From positions 77,586,852 through 77,650,851 of the forward strand of contig CM066736.1 in assembly GCA_033961575.1 (NCBI GenBank): a stretch of DNA of 64,000 bases, given 5' to 3'. The notes beneath the pieces are model-generated. The model was given only the letters and a program-made list of their open reading frames with translations, had not been told where the DNA came from and ran no database searches. Origin of the DNA: Aselliscus stoliczkanus (taxonomy: Eukaryota; Chordata; Mammalia; Chiroptera; Hipposideridae). A program made the translations under genes and the position numbers. Position 1 is the first letter of the stretch, and every line of letters begins with the position of its first letter. Positions 44,905 to 56,069 of this stretch are shown one piece after another.

Positions 44905-46535
44905 CCCAGTTGTATTCTACCTGTTTTTTTTTTTTTTCCTGGCACAGCAGATTTTATATTTTTCATGTGAATGAAGTTAGGAAGTCCTCTATATAGATAC
45001 TGCTGAGTTCATTCTGGTTACTTTGTCCAAATACCCAGCTGTGTCCCCTTTAACTTTTGCATGCCAGAGGCATTGGCTTAGAGCAGCAAATAGGCACATG
45101 AAGAAGAAACATTTTTTTCTTCCTTATTCTGTGGCATCATTTATAATATTAACTTATTCCTCATCTTTCCTGCTACCTATATATCCACTCTGTCCCATAA
45201 TTATGCCTCTTTGAGGTTTCAAGGTAATCTCTGAACCCCAATATTGCTCCTACCTGGTGGGAATACCAGAAATTTTGAAATGTAAGTCTTAAATTTTTGA
45301 CTACCTCAGGCCCAAATAACTGAAAGTAGTATAGTTTAAATTAATATATTTAGATTATAGAACTCAATCCTTCTAGTTTATGAAGAACTTTTTATAAAGA
45401 GAAGTAACATTAACAGTACTAGTGAAATTGAGGATAATTATTTTAGAACAAAGACTCAGCTATAAGAAATGACCTGATAAATAATAATAGTTTATTACTT
45501 CTATTTATAGATCTATCTGACTGCATGCACAGACTTTTTTTAATGCACACTTTTCTATTAGACTTGTTCACAGTTCAGTGTCAGCTAATAAGTGCAGAGC
45601 AGCAATTTGATCCTTTAATTTAAATTTTTCTTTATGTGAATTGGGGCCAACTCTTCCTTGGAGAGGGAAGGGATACAACTGGGCCCAAAAAGAGAGGTCA
45701 AGCAGGGTGTGAACTGAAGAGAAGCAGGACAACCTTCCAACCTGTGACTAGGGAACATTTCATTGTAATAGTCCCTGTGTTTTTCAAAATCTGGCACTGT
45801 TCTTCTGATTGGGGAAGGTGAAGAGGTTGTTTCCAAATATCCTGCGTGACTTCCTGGAGGAAATAGGAAACAAAGTGGCCTCATCTCTCTGTCTCAGAGA
45901 ATTAGCATCTTAATAAGACAGCTATTGAGTAAGCTGCTCAGGTCGGCCATTTTGGTTTTGAAGAGGCATGATAGCTGCTTTAAGAGGTGTCTATCCCCAT
46001 CTTAGTTGAGAAGCTCACGTCTCCTTTACTGTGGCCTGATGCACGAGGCTCACCGTTGGTCCCCGTGTCGTAGGCTGTGCCTGTACCAGTGTGGTGCCTG
46101 TGTAGCAATCCAGGCACACAGAGTGACCTATTGTGGGGTAATCTTACTTCAGATTCTTAAGCCTTCAGGGCCTTCCCACTGCTGAGTCCTCCTGCTGACC
46201 TCATTTGCAGTGTTCAGCAGAGCTGAGCTGAGCCTTTTATGATGCTCTCAGGAACATTTGTGACTAGAGAGTCATCGCAGCTCTAGTGGCTGTTTACCAA
46301 CCTGACTGAAGATGCTGTGAGACAGAACAGGATGGTAAGACAGGGTTAGATGGGGAAAGACCTGGCATGTGCTAAGACAGGAGGAGCTAGCAGCACTGAC
46401 AGAATCCATGGTGCTGCTGTGGGATCTTACTTGGGCAGCTGAAAGCACATGGGAAAGCAGGGGACCTTGACAGGAACTAGTTTTGTTGAGAGTGATGAGT
46501 TACTCTCACTACCCTGTCTTTCCCAGACTGGAAGT
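44905..46535. other. No gene recognised
   Basis: No confident feature. 46010-46320 is moderately GC-rich and could be a diverged repeat. The 89-codon minus frame at 45615-45884 and its 61-codon counterpart overlap each other and lack support. Confidence 0.4.
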
Positions 46536-46539
46536 CTTA

Positions 46540-46690
46540 TTATTTTTTTGTGTACTTATTATGATAGATGCTTAATACATGCCTCAAATCCTCACAACAA
46601 CCCTAAAAGATTGGAGCCCTAGGCCTACATATCCATAAACATCTGTGCCAAGCCCAAGAGTTACTTCTACTTCCCAAGTCTAGATGAAAT
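46540..46690 (-). repeat. MIR SINE relic
   Basis: 'tacatgcctcaaatcctcac' then 'aacaaccctaaaagattgga' is the antisense MIR end. Short and diverged. Confidence 0.6.
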
Positions 46691-46694
46691 GACA

Positions 46695-47105
46695 CACAGG
46701 CATTTAGAATCTAGTGTCCGAAGCAGCCATCGGGAAGCTGGATGACACAAAGTATAGGGGAATTAGTTCTGCATGGGGGTGAGATGGGGCTGCAGTACCA
46801 GATGGACACTGTAACTCTCCTTTCTCCCCTCCCCGAGCTGCTCCATGGTACAGTTTCTCCTTGCAAGCCTTCTAACGAATATCCTGTGCTGGGAGACCTG
46901 CTGGGGCTCTTCCTTGCTTTTCCTGAAGCTAGTGTAATTACGCATTGCAGTGCTTTGCTTTGCATGTTTCCTTGCTCCTCTCTCCTTAGTTTCTTTCCCT
47001 CTCTGCTCCTCCTAAATAAAGGGCTTCTATCTTCTAAAAGGAAGTATCAGCACTTTAATTTGCCTCAAGCCCTGCTTTCTTGGGGACCTGAGCTAAGGCA
47101 TACCA
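46695..47105 (+). repeat. LTR-like relic
   Basis: Pyrimidine-rich block with a polyadenylation-like 'cctcctaaataaagggcttc' (47006-47025) and a terminus 'tgctttcttggggacctgag' then 'ctaaggca', as in mammalian solo LTRs. Frames of 123, 84 and 60 codons overlap on both strands and are not genes. Family uncertain. Confidence 0.5.
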
Positions 47106-47164
47106 TCATTTGAAATTTGACAAAATAAAGATATATGGTATTTATGGATACACACATGTGCACG

Positions 47165-47190
47165 TGTGTGCACACGCACACACACACACG
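47165..47190 (+). repeat. (CA)n-rich tract
   Basis: 'gtgtgtgcacacgcacacac' and adjoining bases. Partly self-complementary. Confidence 0.85.
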
Positions 47191-47191
47191 G

Positions 47192-47400
47192 TGCCAAAAA
47201 AATGTATACACATTTTAAGAAAGGAAAAACAATGTATTAAAATTGTAATAATACTGTTAACAAAAGATGAATACATATCTAGTTAGGTAGGTAGGTAAAT
47301 AGGTGATAGATAGATATAGATATATACTGAAATATATGTATATGTATGACTTGTATTCATCTTGTATTATCTATCTAGGAAGATAGCTAGCTAGCTAGAT
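47192..47400. repeat. Mariner-end fragment with GGTA/GATA repeats
   Basis: Begins 'ggtgccaaaaaaatgtatac' then 'acattttaagaaaggaaaaa', a terminus I associate with a mammalian mariner. No matching far end is present. It is followed by (TAGG)n, (GATA)n and (TAGC)n units at about 47283-47330 and 47378-47400. 'agatgaatac' at 47266 and 'gtattcatct' at 47351 are inverted. Confidence 0.55.
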
Positions 47401-47404
47401 ATGC

Positions 47405-47615
47405 TGATTACTTACTTCTATTGTTGAATTTTTACCTAGCCGATCTGTTGTCCTGCCCTTCCTATAACATCTGATCTTATCCACAATTTATTGGTGTTTT
47501 CAAAAGATTCTTTATTAGTAGTAAACTTGGAGTTTGCTTTAATTTTGTATCAGGTCATGCACAAATATTTTAGACTTCAGAATGCTGAAAGAAAGCAATT
47601 AACTATTTTGATTAT
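47405..47615. other. No gene recognised
   Basis: Nothing recognised. Confidence 0.3.
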
Positions 47616-47619
47616 GTTT

Positions 47620-47745
47620 TTATCTTTTATACAATCCTAGAAATCAGGAATCATTTTTATAGATCTCATATTGCTTATCACAGAATCTGGCACATTGTGT
47701 GTTCCCAAAAAATGTTTCTTGAATGAAGCAAACAACATCAGGCTA
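47620..47745 (+). repeat. L2 LINE 3' tail
   Basis: 'tatcacagaatctggcacat' followed by 'tgtgtgttcccaaaaaatgt' and 'ttcttgaatgaagc'. Confidence 0.7.
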
Positions 47746-47749
47746 CTAA

Positions 47750-48390
47750 AATCAACAAGCAACCCAGTTTTTCCTTAGTTTTTTATCCCCTTTGGGCCAT
47801 TTCTTACATTTTCTATAAAGCTTATCCTCATACACAATGTTTGCTATTGAAATTTTTAACCCAGAGGGAGCTGATTGTGTTATTTAAGTTTTTCAGGAAT
47901 TCTATTGACTTGTTATAGATCAGATTGATTTTTAAATTACTTTGTAGAGACCCAATGAGTTTTGCAATTGAAGTCATATATTCAGAGAAAGGTATTATCT
48001 CTTTAGTATCATAGTTATTGCTCAACATTTTTCAGCTGCTGAATATTAAAAAAGAAAAGACCTATCAACAGGCCTATGACTAAGGAACAACAACCAAAAA
48101 GTAAATTCTTTTAGCTTCAATGATACTGCAGTTTGTGGTGCAATGATGAGTCAATAGAGTTATTCACATTTAAATGTTAGTTCTCTAATGGACTTTGTAA
48201 AGATTATACTTCTATCAATGCAGCACTCCTGTTGGTATACTTTTGCATGAAAAACACTGTAACCGCCCTGACTATTTGATATAGACCATGTTACATCATT
48301 TTAGATTCTCACTCTACTTAATGACTATGAAGAAATATGGAGGTCTTTTCATTTGCTGGGAAATTTTATTAAGTTGATCTGTCTTTATAT
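47750..48390. other. No gene recognised
   Basis: Nothing recognised. The minus frame at 47828-48028 is unsupported. Confidence 0.4.
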
Positions 48391-48394
48391 TAGT

Positions 48395-48830
48395 TAACAG
48401 TAGCTGCTGTAACAGATAAACCCCAGAACCTCAGGGACTTTACACATTAAGCATGTATTTCTTGCTTACATCAAAGTCGAATGGTGATGTACACCATCAA
48501 GTGGTTTTTCCTCCATCAGTGACTCAAGAACTTAGGCTTCTGTCATCTTGTGGCTCTGTCACTTGCCATCTTCAACAGGCTGGGAGAGCAGGGAGGCTCT
48601 CAAGGTCATCTGGTGGATCATTTCCATTCTAATTAGCAAAAAGGGTCAATGAGAAAGGGCATCACTTGTGAAAAGTTTTTATTGGCTGGACTTGGGTGTG
48701 ATATCCATCATGTCTGCCCCCATTCCACAAGCCAGTTATGTGGCAGCATCTAAATGCAAGGAAGCTGGGAATGATGGCCTTGCTCTGTGTCCAAAGGGTT
48801 TTGGTGATGACTAGCAATCTCTGACATAGC
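48395..48830 (+). repeat. ERVL/MLT2-like LTR relic
   Basis: 'agtagctgctgtaacagata' near the start and 'tgtctgcccccattccacaa' near the end follow the layout of MLT2-like solo LTRs ('...GCTGTAACAAAT...'). Strongly diverged, no flanking retroviral genes. Confidence 0.5.
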
Positions 48831-48869
48831 TCCTAAAGAGTGTTTTGATCCTGAAGGACTTGAGGTGTC

Positions 48870-48912
48870 TCCTGGTTGGCTCTGTTGGTAGAGCATGAGA
48901 TCTTAAAGGATT
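48870..48912 (+). repeat. tRNA-like SINE head fragment
   Basis: 'ctggttggctctgttggtag' then 'agcatgagatctta' fits box A and the anticodon arm of a tRNA-Lys-like SINE. No box B follows. It is not the head of the abundant SINE of this window. Possibly another SINE family, truncated. Confidence 0.4.
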
Positions 48913-48926
48913 AAAGGGTATTTTTA

Positions 48927-49048
48927 TTTTTTTCATTTTTTTTCATTTTTTTTTTGAGGGCAGTTTCACTGGCCCTCATGTGTGACCCGAACCGGGGCTG
49001 CTGGCTTCCCAAGCCAGCGCTTAACCACCGCACCACTCGGCCGGCCCA
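48927..49048 (-). repeat. Short monomeric bat SINE
   Basis: Antisense monomer with an impure T-run containing 'tttcatttttttt', then 'gagggcagtttcactggccc' and an intact head complement 'ccactcggccggccc'. Exact 14-bp target duplication aaagggtattttta at 48913-48926 and 49049-49062. Confidence 0.95.
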
Positions 49049-49064
49049 AAAGGGTATTTTTAAA

Positions 49065-49670
49065 AAGTAATCATTTCTCAACATTTTCCTAGTGTTTTTA
49101 TTTCCAAGTCACATCTGTCAATTTAATGTAAAAGCTACTTGCTTGTCAGTTGTAATTGAAAAAAAAAAATTTAAAAAGCTGCTTGCTCTATAGGAAGTAA
49201 AATGGGGTGGGTATCAGACTATATACACAGGAAACAATTTCTGGGGGTTGATCCTGAGTGATGTTTTTCTTTTTGACTCTTTGATTTTTTAAGCTGTTGA
49301 ATGACTGAAAACATATTTTTTAAACAGGTGGATGGGGACAAATTTGCCTTCGATTTTTTTTTCTGGTCAGAATTCTGTTTACCTGAGTCAAACTGCAACT
49401 TTAGGATCTTGGGACTCAGAAATTTGAGAGTCTTTTCATGTTGTCAGCATGAATTAATCATAGCTCAATAAAAACAATGACCAGTATCAAATTTAATATT
49501 TATATAACCTTAAAGAAAGTTAAATAGGATAATTTATAAATGATAATTACAGGTTTTACAAAGCCAAGATATTTCCTCATTTTTAGGGTTTTCTTATATA
49601 TGTTTAATGTTAGCTGCCTAACTAATATGGACTATCTTAAATGTATTATCACAGGATAAGATATTATCCA
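49065..49670. other. No gene recognised
   Basis: Nothing recognised. Confidence 0.4.
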
Positions 49671-49674
49671 TGAT

Positions 49675-49880
49675 TTTTTTTATTGCGGTATAATTCACAG
49701 TAAAATTGTAAGGTATTTAAAGTGTATAATGTGATGATTTTGATATATGTATGTATTATGAAAGGATTACCCCTATAGTTAAGGAATATATTCATCACCT
49801 CACATATTTACCCTTTTTTTATTATAATATTTGTTCTACTCTTTTAGCAAATTTTAATTATACATTATAGTGTATATTAG
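49675..49880 (-). repeat. L1 3'UTR relic
   Basis: Antisense: 'attgcggtataattcacagt', 'ataatgtgatgattttgata', 'tattcatcacctcacatatt' follow the L1MB/ME 3' end. Confidence 0.8.
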
Positions 49881-49944
49881 ATCCTCAGACCTAATTCATT
49901 TTATAATTGAAAGTTTGTGGTATCATCCATTCTTGAGTCATAAA

Positions 49945-50230
49945 TATATTCATTCATACAAAAATGAATAAGACACAGTATTTTCTCTTAAGAAGCCCTG
50001 ATCTTGTATGCAAGACAGACAATTAATAAATACAATGCAGTGTGGCAGGTATTACTATAGAGAAATGAACAGAATGTAGTTAAAACACAGAGACAATTCT
50101 GAAAGATGATTAGAAATTTGGTCCATAAGAAAAGGGTAAAGACCATTCCTCCTAGAAGTAAAAACCAAATGCAAAAGCCAAGGGTCCTGAAAGAGAATGG
50201 TATGTTTAGAGAGTGTTGACTAGATCCATG
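49945..50230 (-). repeat. L2 LINE
   Basis: 'gccctgatcttgtatgcaag', 'acagacaattaataaataca', 'tgtggcaggtattactatag', then 'aaaagccaagggtcctgaaa'. Antisense L2 3' end. Confidence 0.75.
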
Positions 50231-50234
50231 TAGC

Positions 50235-50680
50235 TAGAAAACAGTAGAGATATTTTGTATTTTATAGTTCTCGGTATGCCTTAGCGTACGTTATGCTGTG
50301 CTAACCAGAGTGTGACTAGGATGGTGAGAAAGCATTGAAATTCTATTAAATGAAAAATAATGAAGAATGTTTGAAGAGTTCTTGGGGGATGTATCTGGCA
50401 ACACATTAGTATCTTGAAATCGAATATCTTGAAATACTCAAAAGGCATGTAATAAAGGGTATACATTTAGTCTATTTGGCCCATAGCAAAAAAATAAGAC
50501 TAAAAGGATGAAAGTTATCTTGAGGTTTCATCTTAAAATGTGGAAGACTTCCAAATTTAGAGCCGTCCAATGATAGAACAAGTCACTTCAGTATGGATAA
50601 CTAGAGACCAGGTAATCTTTGTCAGAATATTGTAAAGGGGATTACATATTGACTTTAAGATGTGTTGATTCTGTTGATTC
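50235..50680. other. No gene recognised
   Basis: Nothing recognised. Confidence 0.35.
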
Positions 50681-50684
50681 TGAG

Positions 50685-50915
50685 AAGTATTGTGACATGG
50701 ACTCTCTAATTGTACTGTGTGGATTTGAATCTGGGATTTACAGCTTACTGTAGGTGTGCCTATGGGCAAGTTATTTAAACTTTCCACATCTGTAAATAAT
50801 ACCACTGGTTCAAGGAGTGTTTGTGTAAATTAACTGGGATAATCCACATAAAATGCTCAGCATAGTTCCTGATACATGATAAACATACTATAAATATTAA
50901 TCCTCATCATCACTG
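50685..50915 (+). repeat. MIR SINE
   Basis: 'gtggatttgaatctgggatt', 'gcctatgggcaagttattta', 'aactttccacatctgtaaat', 'gctcagcatagttcctgata'. Almost complete sense MIR. Confidence 0.87.
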
Positions 50916-50989
50916 TCATTATCAAAGGCTAGACAAATTAGCCTTCCTTATGTTTATTGACTCATGATTTGTGACAACACTGATATAGA

Positions 50990-51200
50990 GCAAAGTTTGG
51001 CAAATGTTTTCTGTAATGGGCCAGAGAGCAAATATTTTGGGCTGTGTGGGTCACTGACTGTCTTTATTGCATCTTCTCCTTTGTTTTTGTTTGTTTGTAT
51101 TTTTACAATGCTTTAGAAATGTAAAAGCCATTCTTAGTTCATATGCCATACTAAAGCAGTCTGTGGTCTACAATTTGCTGACATTCATATACTTGAATAA
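50990..51200. repeat. hAT-Charlie non-autonomous element
   Basis: 'caaagtttggcaaatgtttt' and 'ctgtaatgggccagagagca' then 'aatattttgggctgtgtggg' are the left end of a known mammalian hAT MITE. The right end near 51195 is decayed. Confidence 0.7.
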
Positions 51201-51204
51201 AGAA

Positions 51205-52170
51205 ATTAACCATATAAATAAGCAGTATAAAATCAAGAGAAAGGTGAAAAGCTGGTATTTACAGAGTGTACACATGAGTGGGATATTTCAGGGCCAGACT
51301 TGGATGAGGAAAGGAATGCTTGCATGTCGGAGCTACTTAGATGGAAGAGGAAGAAAGCAGGATCACAAAAATGCCTATTATAGCATCAGATATAAATGTT
51401 ACGTAAGAGCCCTAGAATAGCACGATGGCTGTAAACATGTCAGATATAAAAGCCAAGAGCCTAATTACAGTTCCCATCTCGTCTAATACTGTTACCATTA
51501 GCAACAGGGAGGACAGCATCTGGGTTTGCCATCCCACCAGTCTGATTTTTCTAGTTTCTCTCCCTCCCTGGCAGTTGCTACCACAGTAGGGAAAGCAGAG
51601 TACTGTAGGTAAAGAGATGTCCAAAGACATCTGCTGGTTGTTTTAGGCCAGGCCTCCTGGGGTGGGGTGACAATCCCCTGGTGGGCTTTTTATAGGTCAG
51701 GATTGGTCCCTTGCTTTGGAAATCCTACAATACATTTTTAGTTCATTCAAAAGAGATCAACTTCTGGAAATAGACTCATGCCAGCCTATTTCCATAAAGC
51801 CTGATTGCCTCCAGAATAGGACATTGATTATTTTCGCTATTGTTGTCTTCTCTACTCCCCTGACCTCTCATAATATTTCCACTCAGAAAAACAGCTTGGA
51901 CTGCACATGATTACTTCGTTAGCAAATAATTAGACAAACAGGGTTAGATTTTCTTAAGGAACATGCACCTCAAGCTAAGGCAGCCTGATGGATGGCTTTT
52001 CTCTGCTCTAGGGATACATGTACCAAGAACAAGGAATCAAAGTATCTTTCCTTCTAGATAGTGCAGAATTAAGACTGACAAACTCTTACTCCCTAATTCC
52101 CTTTTCAATTAGTCGCCAAAGCACTTTTTCCTCCAGTGCGACTGAATAGTTTACAGCTTTTGGAGATGAC
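51205..52170. other. No gene recognised
   Basis: No exon recognised. The 117-codon frame starting at 51067 begins in the hAT element and has no homology that I can see. Confidence 0.4.
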
Positions 52171-52174
52171 TGTG

Positions 52175-52610
52175 TGAACATCGCAGAGCCTACTGTGTGC
52201 CAGGTAGCACGGTATATAATGGGAATATGATGAACAGAAAGCAGATTACTGGCCCTTAAGGAATTCCCAGTTACAATATGGTACTGTAACATCTGGGAGA
52301 GAGGTAAACACAGGCAAGCCCAGGACAAGGGCACCAGACTCAGCCTGCAGGAATCAGGCTAAAATGATGTCGGGAAGTTAAGGGATAGGAGATAGAAGAC
52401 ATGGTCAGACAGAGAAAACAGTACGTGTAAAGGAACAGCTAGCTGAAAACAATTTTGTGTGGCTCTAGTGATGAGCGGGAGCAGAGGGGAGAATACAGAC
52501 ATAAACAAGGGCCAAGGTTATGAAGAACCGTGTACATTATGGTAATGAGTTTGTTTCATCTAAATGGCAATTGGGAATCTTCTCTTGGGGGAAGTTGCTT
52601 CTGCAGATTA
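52175..52610 (-). repeat. L2 LINE
   Basis: Antisense: 'cctactgtgtgccaggtagc', 'actggcccttaaggaattcc', 'gaagaaccgtgtacattatg', 'gagtttgtttcatctaaatg'. Confidence 0.8.
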
Positions 52611-52734
52611 ATAGTCTAATGGTTTATAACTTGGTTTTTATTAGAAGATGATTTTTTTTTATTGACCTTGAACTAATTTGTTGTTAGAAAACCCCACTTG
52701 GAGCCTATGGTCATCTATATACAAAACTGGTATT

Positions 52735-53165
52735 TTGTTAGTTGGCTATTGCAACATAAATTGCTACATAACAAGACATCTCAAAATTCAATGACTTAAA
52801 ACAACGATCTTTTATTCTCATGGATCTGTTGGTTGGCTTGCGATTGTTTGATCTAGGCTTAGATTGCCTGGGAGGTTCTGGTGGTCTTGGCTGGGCTCCC
52901 ACTAATGTTTTCTGGAGGTAAATTGATTTGTGTAATCTTTGACTGGGTTGGCTCTGGTATATGCATTTCTTAGCCTCCTCCTGGGACTAAGGGCTAACCT
53001 GGGTATGTCCCACTCATGGTGATAGTAGGCGTGTAAGAGTGAGGCCCTCTTTAGACCTAGGCTTAGAATTGTCATACCATTACTTCCTGTCTGTATACCA
53101 AAGCAAGTCATGTGACCAAGCCCAGCATCAATGGAGTAAGTATATTTGTCTGAACAATAATGTGA
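52735..53165 (+). repeat. MLT2-like ERVL LTR
   Basis: 'gttagttggctattgcaaca', 'cataacaagacatctcaaaa', 'tcaatgacttaaaacaacga', 'ttattctcatggatctgttg' follow the 5' part of MLT2-type LTRs. The 3' part 'gtcatgtgaccaagcccagc' fits as well. Solo LTR, no internal genes. Confidence 0.65.
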
Positions 53166-53169
53166 TCTA

Positions 53170-53315
53170 CCATAGGAAAAATAAATAATAAATAATAATA
53201 TTTTTTGTGTGGTGATTAAATGAAAAAATAACCCATGTAGTCAGAATAGAGTCCACCATATAAAAAGCATTCAATAAATTCTAGCTATTATTATGTTACA
53301 TCATAAAGTTATATA
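53170..53315 (+). repeat. MIR SINE tail
   Basis: 'gattaaatgaaaaaataacc' then 'aaagcattcaataaattcta' and 'gctattattatg'. Confidence 0.65.
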
Positions 53316-53329
53316 ATTTTCTGTATTAG

Positions 53330-53830
53330 TTAGTCCTGACAGGAAATGAGTGTTGCTCCCAGAGGTTGGATAGAAGATAATTTATGGCAGGGATTATTTA
53401 CAGAAATAGGCACAGTTCAGGGAAATCATAACAAAAATTGGAAGCCATTATCACCCTTAGGCCCAAGAGAGAAGATTTTATCAGGATTGGGTAAGACCTT
53501 CAATCCTGAGAGGTCTTACCCTGAGAGGTAAGACCTTCAGCCCTAGGAGAGCTGCTGCCTGAGGGCCTTCAAGGAAAGAGCATTACCACTGCCAGAAGCC
53601 TGGCAGGGAGGGAGGTGGTGGAATAAATACCCTGACCTTTCTCTCCTCTTACTCTCTGGTCTTCTGCCAGAGCCCCACATTAGCTGATCCCAATCAGAAG
53701 CCAAAAGGCAAGAAATTGTAGTGGCTTAGTCCATAAAAGTCAGCATCCTAGGGTGCAGAGCCAGGAGGAAAGAGGTGGGGGAAAGAATGTGAAGGGACAA
53801 GTGGGACAGCCAGGAGACTTTGTGAGCCTG
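53330..53830 (+). repeat. LTR-like relic with hairpin
   Basis: Contains 'ggtggaataaataccctgac' (AATAAA at 53622), 'tcttctgccagagccccaca' and 'gatcccaatcagaagccaaa', resembling a solo LTR of unknown subfamily. The segment 53489-53521 is a perfect 11-bp stem with an 11-nt loop. Confidence 0.45.
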
Positions 53831-53834
53831 TGAG

Positions 53835-54880
53835 TTTTCAAATAAAAAGGTGTATTCCTTTTCTTCCCTTTAGTAATATTTTTTATTATAATCTAGCTTT
53901 CCAAGAAAGGTGGTTGCTCTCTCTTCTTTTTTCATTTCAGGTGGGCTCATGTCACTACCAAAACATTAAAAGCCTAAATGGCAGTGATTTCATTATTCAA
54001 TTAAGCCCAAATAAAACTATGCCTTAATAAAGGGACCAGACTAGACAGGGCATAGATAAGGGACCGAGTCAGTGTCCTTAGTAGAGAATCTATTTTCAGT
54101 TTTGAAATTGGATCAGTGCTGTTGTATAGTAAGAAAACACTTCTTCCTCCATTGCCTTTAGAAATTATTGTATGCTGTGGGGTGATTAAATATTCCTGTG
54201 AAATTGAGCAGAGAGATCGTCGTGGTTTAGAGAAAAATGACCTTATCATGAATTTGGCCCATCTCTGCTGACACTTAGCCAAAGTCTGCTAAAAAATGCT
54301 AGAAAAAGTATTTCCATATAAAGGAGTTCTCTTCATAATTAAATTCTGTACTTACTAAAAAAGGAGTTTTTTCCACACGCTTAGAATCTGGGCAGGAATT
54401 CCGATTCTCTCTTTTAAATGTCCTCTCTCTACAGCCTTTCAAGCTATGCATTTTTGTTTTTTTGTTTTATGTTTTTTCTATAGCTCGAAGTATCTTTCTT
54501 TTATTACTTGCCTCAAGTTTTTTCTTTTGTTTCTTAGATTTCTATTTTATGTACTTTTAGCTTCTCTAGTTTTACTCTGTTCTGGTTTTGGAGGGTCATT
54601 CTGACAGATGACAGTTACAGGCATTCCTTCATCTGTTTAACAAATGTGTGTGGGGCACATGCTTTGTGCCCCAGAGACAGGTCACCTTCTCCTTTCATTG
54701 AAGTGTGTGGGTTGCCAACCTGTCTTGATCTGCCATGGTTTATTCAGTTCCATTTCTGCTAATTTCTTATAATAATTTTTATTCCCCTCCTGGCAGTCTC
54801 TGCATTTCTTCTTGATATTATGTCACTTGGTTACGAATTCCCAAATTCATGACTGTCAGTATAAAAGGGTCCATTTCTTT
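53835..54880. other. No gene recognised
   Basis: No exon recognised. 54440-54560 is T-rich low complexity. The 93-codon minus frame at 54001-54282 has no family features. Confidence 0.4.
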
Positions 54881-54884
54881 ACTA

Positions 54885-55387
54885 CAGTCATCCCCCATTA
54901 TCCACTGGAGATACATTTCAAGACCTAGTGGATGCCTGAAGCCATGGGTTGTACTGAAGCCTATATATACTGCGTTTTTCATATATATATATATACATAC
55001 CTTTTCACTTGAAGCGTGTCACGGCTTCCTTTTGGCATATCTGAATTAACCGGCATCACTACTCTTGCACTTTGGGAATTGTATTAAATAAAATAAGGGC
55101 TACTTGAATGCAAACAGTGCAATAATGCCACAGTTGATCTGATAACTGAGATGGCTGCTAAGTGACTCACGGATGGATACAGTACACAACGTGGGTATGC
55201 TGGGCAGAGAGAAGATTCATGTCCCTGGTGGGACTGTGTGAGATTTCGTCACCATGCCGAGTGGCGTGCAGTTTAAAATGTATGAATTGTTGATTTCTGG
55301 AATTTTTATTTAATATTTTAGGACCATGATGAACCATGGGTAACTGAAACTGCAGAAAGCAAATCTGCAAATAAGGGGAGACGGCTG
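54885..55387. mobile_element. Tigger-type DNA transposon (same family as 44026)
   Basis: 503 bp. Left 'cagtcatcccccattatcca', right 'aataaggggagacggctg', TA at 54883-54884 and 55388-55389. Internal 'gatgcctgaagccatgggtt', 'taaaataagggctacttgaa' and 'gggtaactgaaactgcagaa' align with the copy at 44026-44751. It lacks the MITE and part of the middle. Confidence 0.9.
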
Positions 55388-55389
55388 TA

Positions 55390-55585
55390 ATCCGATTTAG
55401 AGCTAGGGAACATTTAGTCTTTAGGTTAAAGATAATACTGCATTAAAAAAGGATCAACTACTGACCCGTATGTGGTCATGTTTCCACTCACAGTTCCTAA
55501 AGGGATAGCAGGCTTGTTCAGGCCCATCGATCAACCACATATAAGTAAGTTCAGGCAGTTTGTAGTAAACATCATAGACCAGAGC
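55390..55585. other. No gene recognised
   Basis: Nothing recognised. Confidence 0.3.
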
Positions 55586-55589
55586 CTGG

Positions 55590-55775
55590 GATGAGCTCTA
55601 TTTCCTTAATATCCATCTCAAACATTTATCTTATTTCTCCCACTTGGGTCAGGCATTCCGTAGACTGGAAGCTCCATGAAACTAGGAGCCTTGTTCTTTG
55701 CCATGTCCATAGTACATAGAGACATGACAGGCACATAGAGAATGTTTAATAAATATTGGTGGAATAAATGTATCA
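55590..55775 (+). repeat. L2 LINE 3' end
   Basis: 'ccgtagactggaagctccat', 'gaaactaggagccttgttct', 'aatgtttaataaatattggt'. Confidence 0.82.
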
Positions 55776-55834
55776 TGAATGGTGATGACATAGGAGAGCG
55801 CTATGGAAGAGGATGGAACAAGGAGAGGGGTAAG

Positions 55835-56065
55835 TAAGCTCACATTTACAAACCACTATGAACCAAGCACTAGTCTCTATATAATTTGTTTCATTCTTAC
55901 CATAATCCTATAAAATGGGTATTATTTCCCATTTTTATGTAAGGAGTTTGAATCTCATAGAAGTTAAGCAACTTGTCCAAAAATCGCATAGCTAGTTTGT
56001 GACTAGCTGGAATTCAAACCCATTTGTCTGATTCTAATGTGTGTTCTTCCCGCTCTGTATTCCTT
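55835..56065 (-). repeat. MIR SINE
   Basis: Antisense, well preserved: 'tttcattcttaccataatcc', 'tataaaatgggtattatttc', 'agttaagcaacttgtccaaa', 'gctggaattcaaacccattt'. Confidence 0.88.
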
Positions 56066-56069
56066 GCCC

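Noticed and set aside
47165..47400. CRISPR-like or regulatory array of short repeats
   Set aside because: The units are 4-bp microsatellites (TAGG, GATA, TAGC) without spacers, and the host is a mammalian genome.
48395..53830. Endogenous retrovirus with internal genes between LTR-like segments
   Set aside because: The sequence between the LTR-like blocks is L1, L2, MIR and hAT, with no gag, pol or env-like frames; the blocks are better read as independent solo LTR relics.
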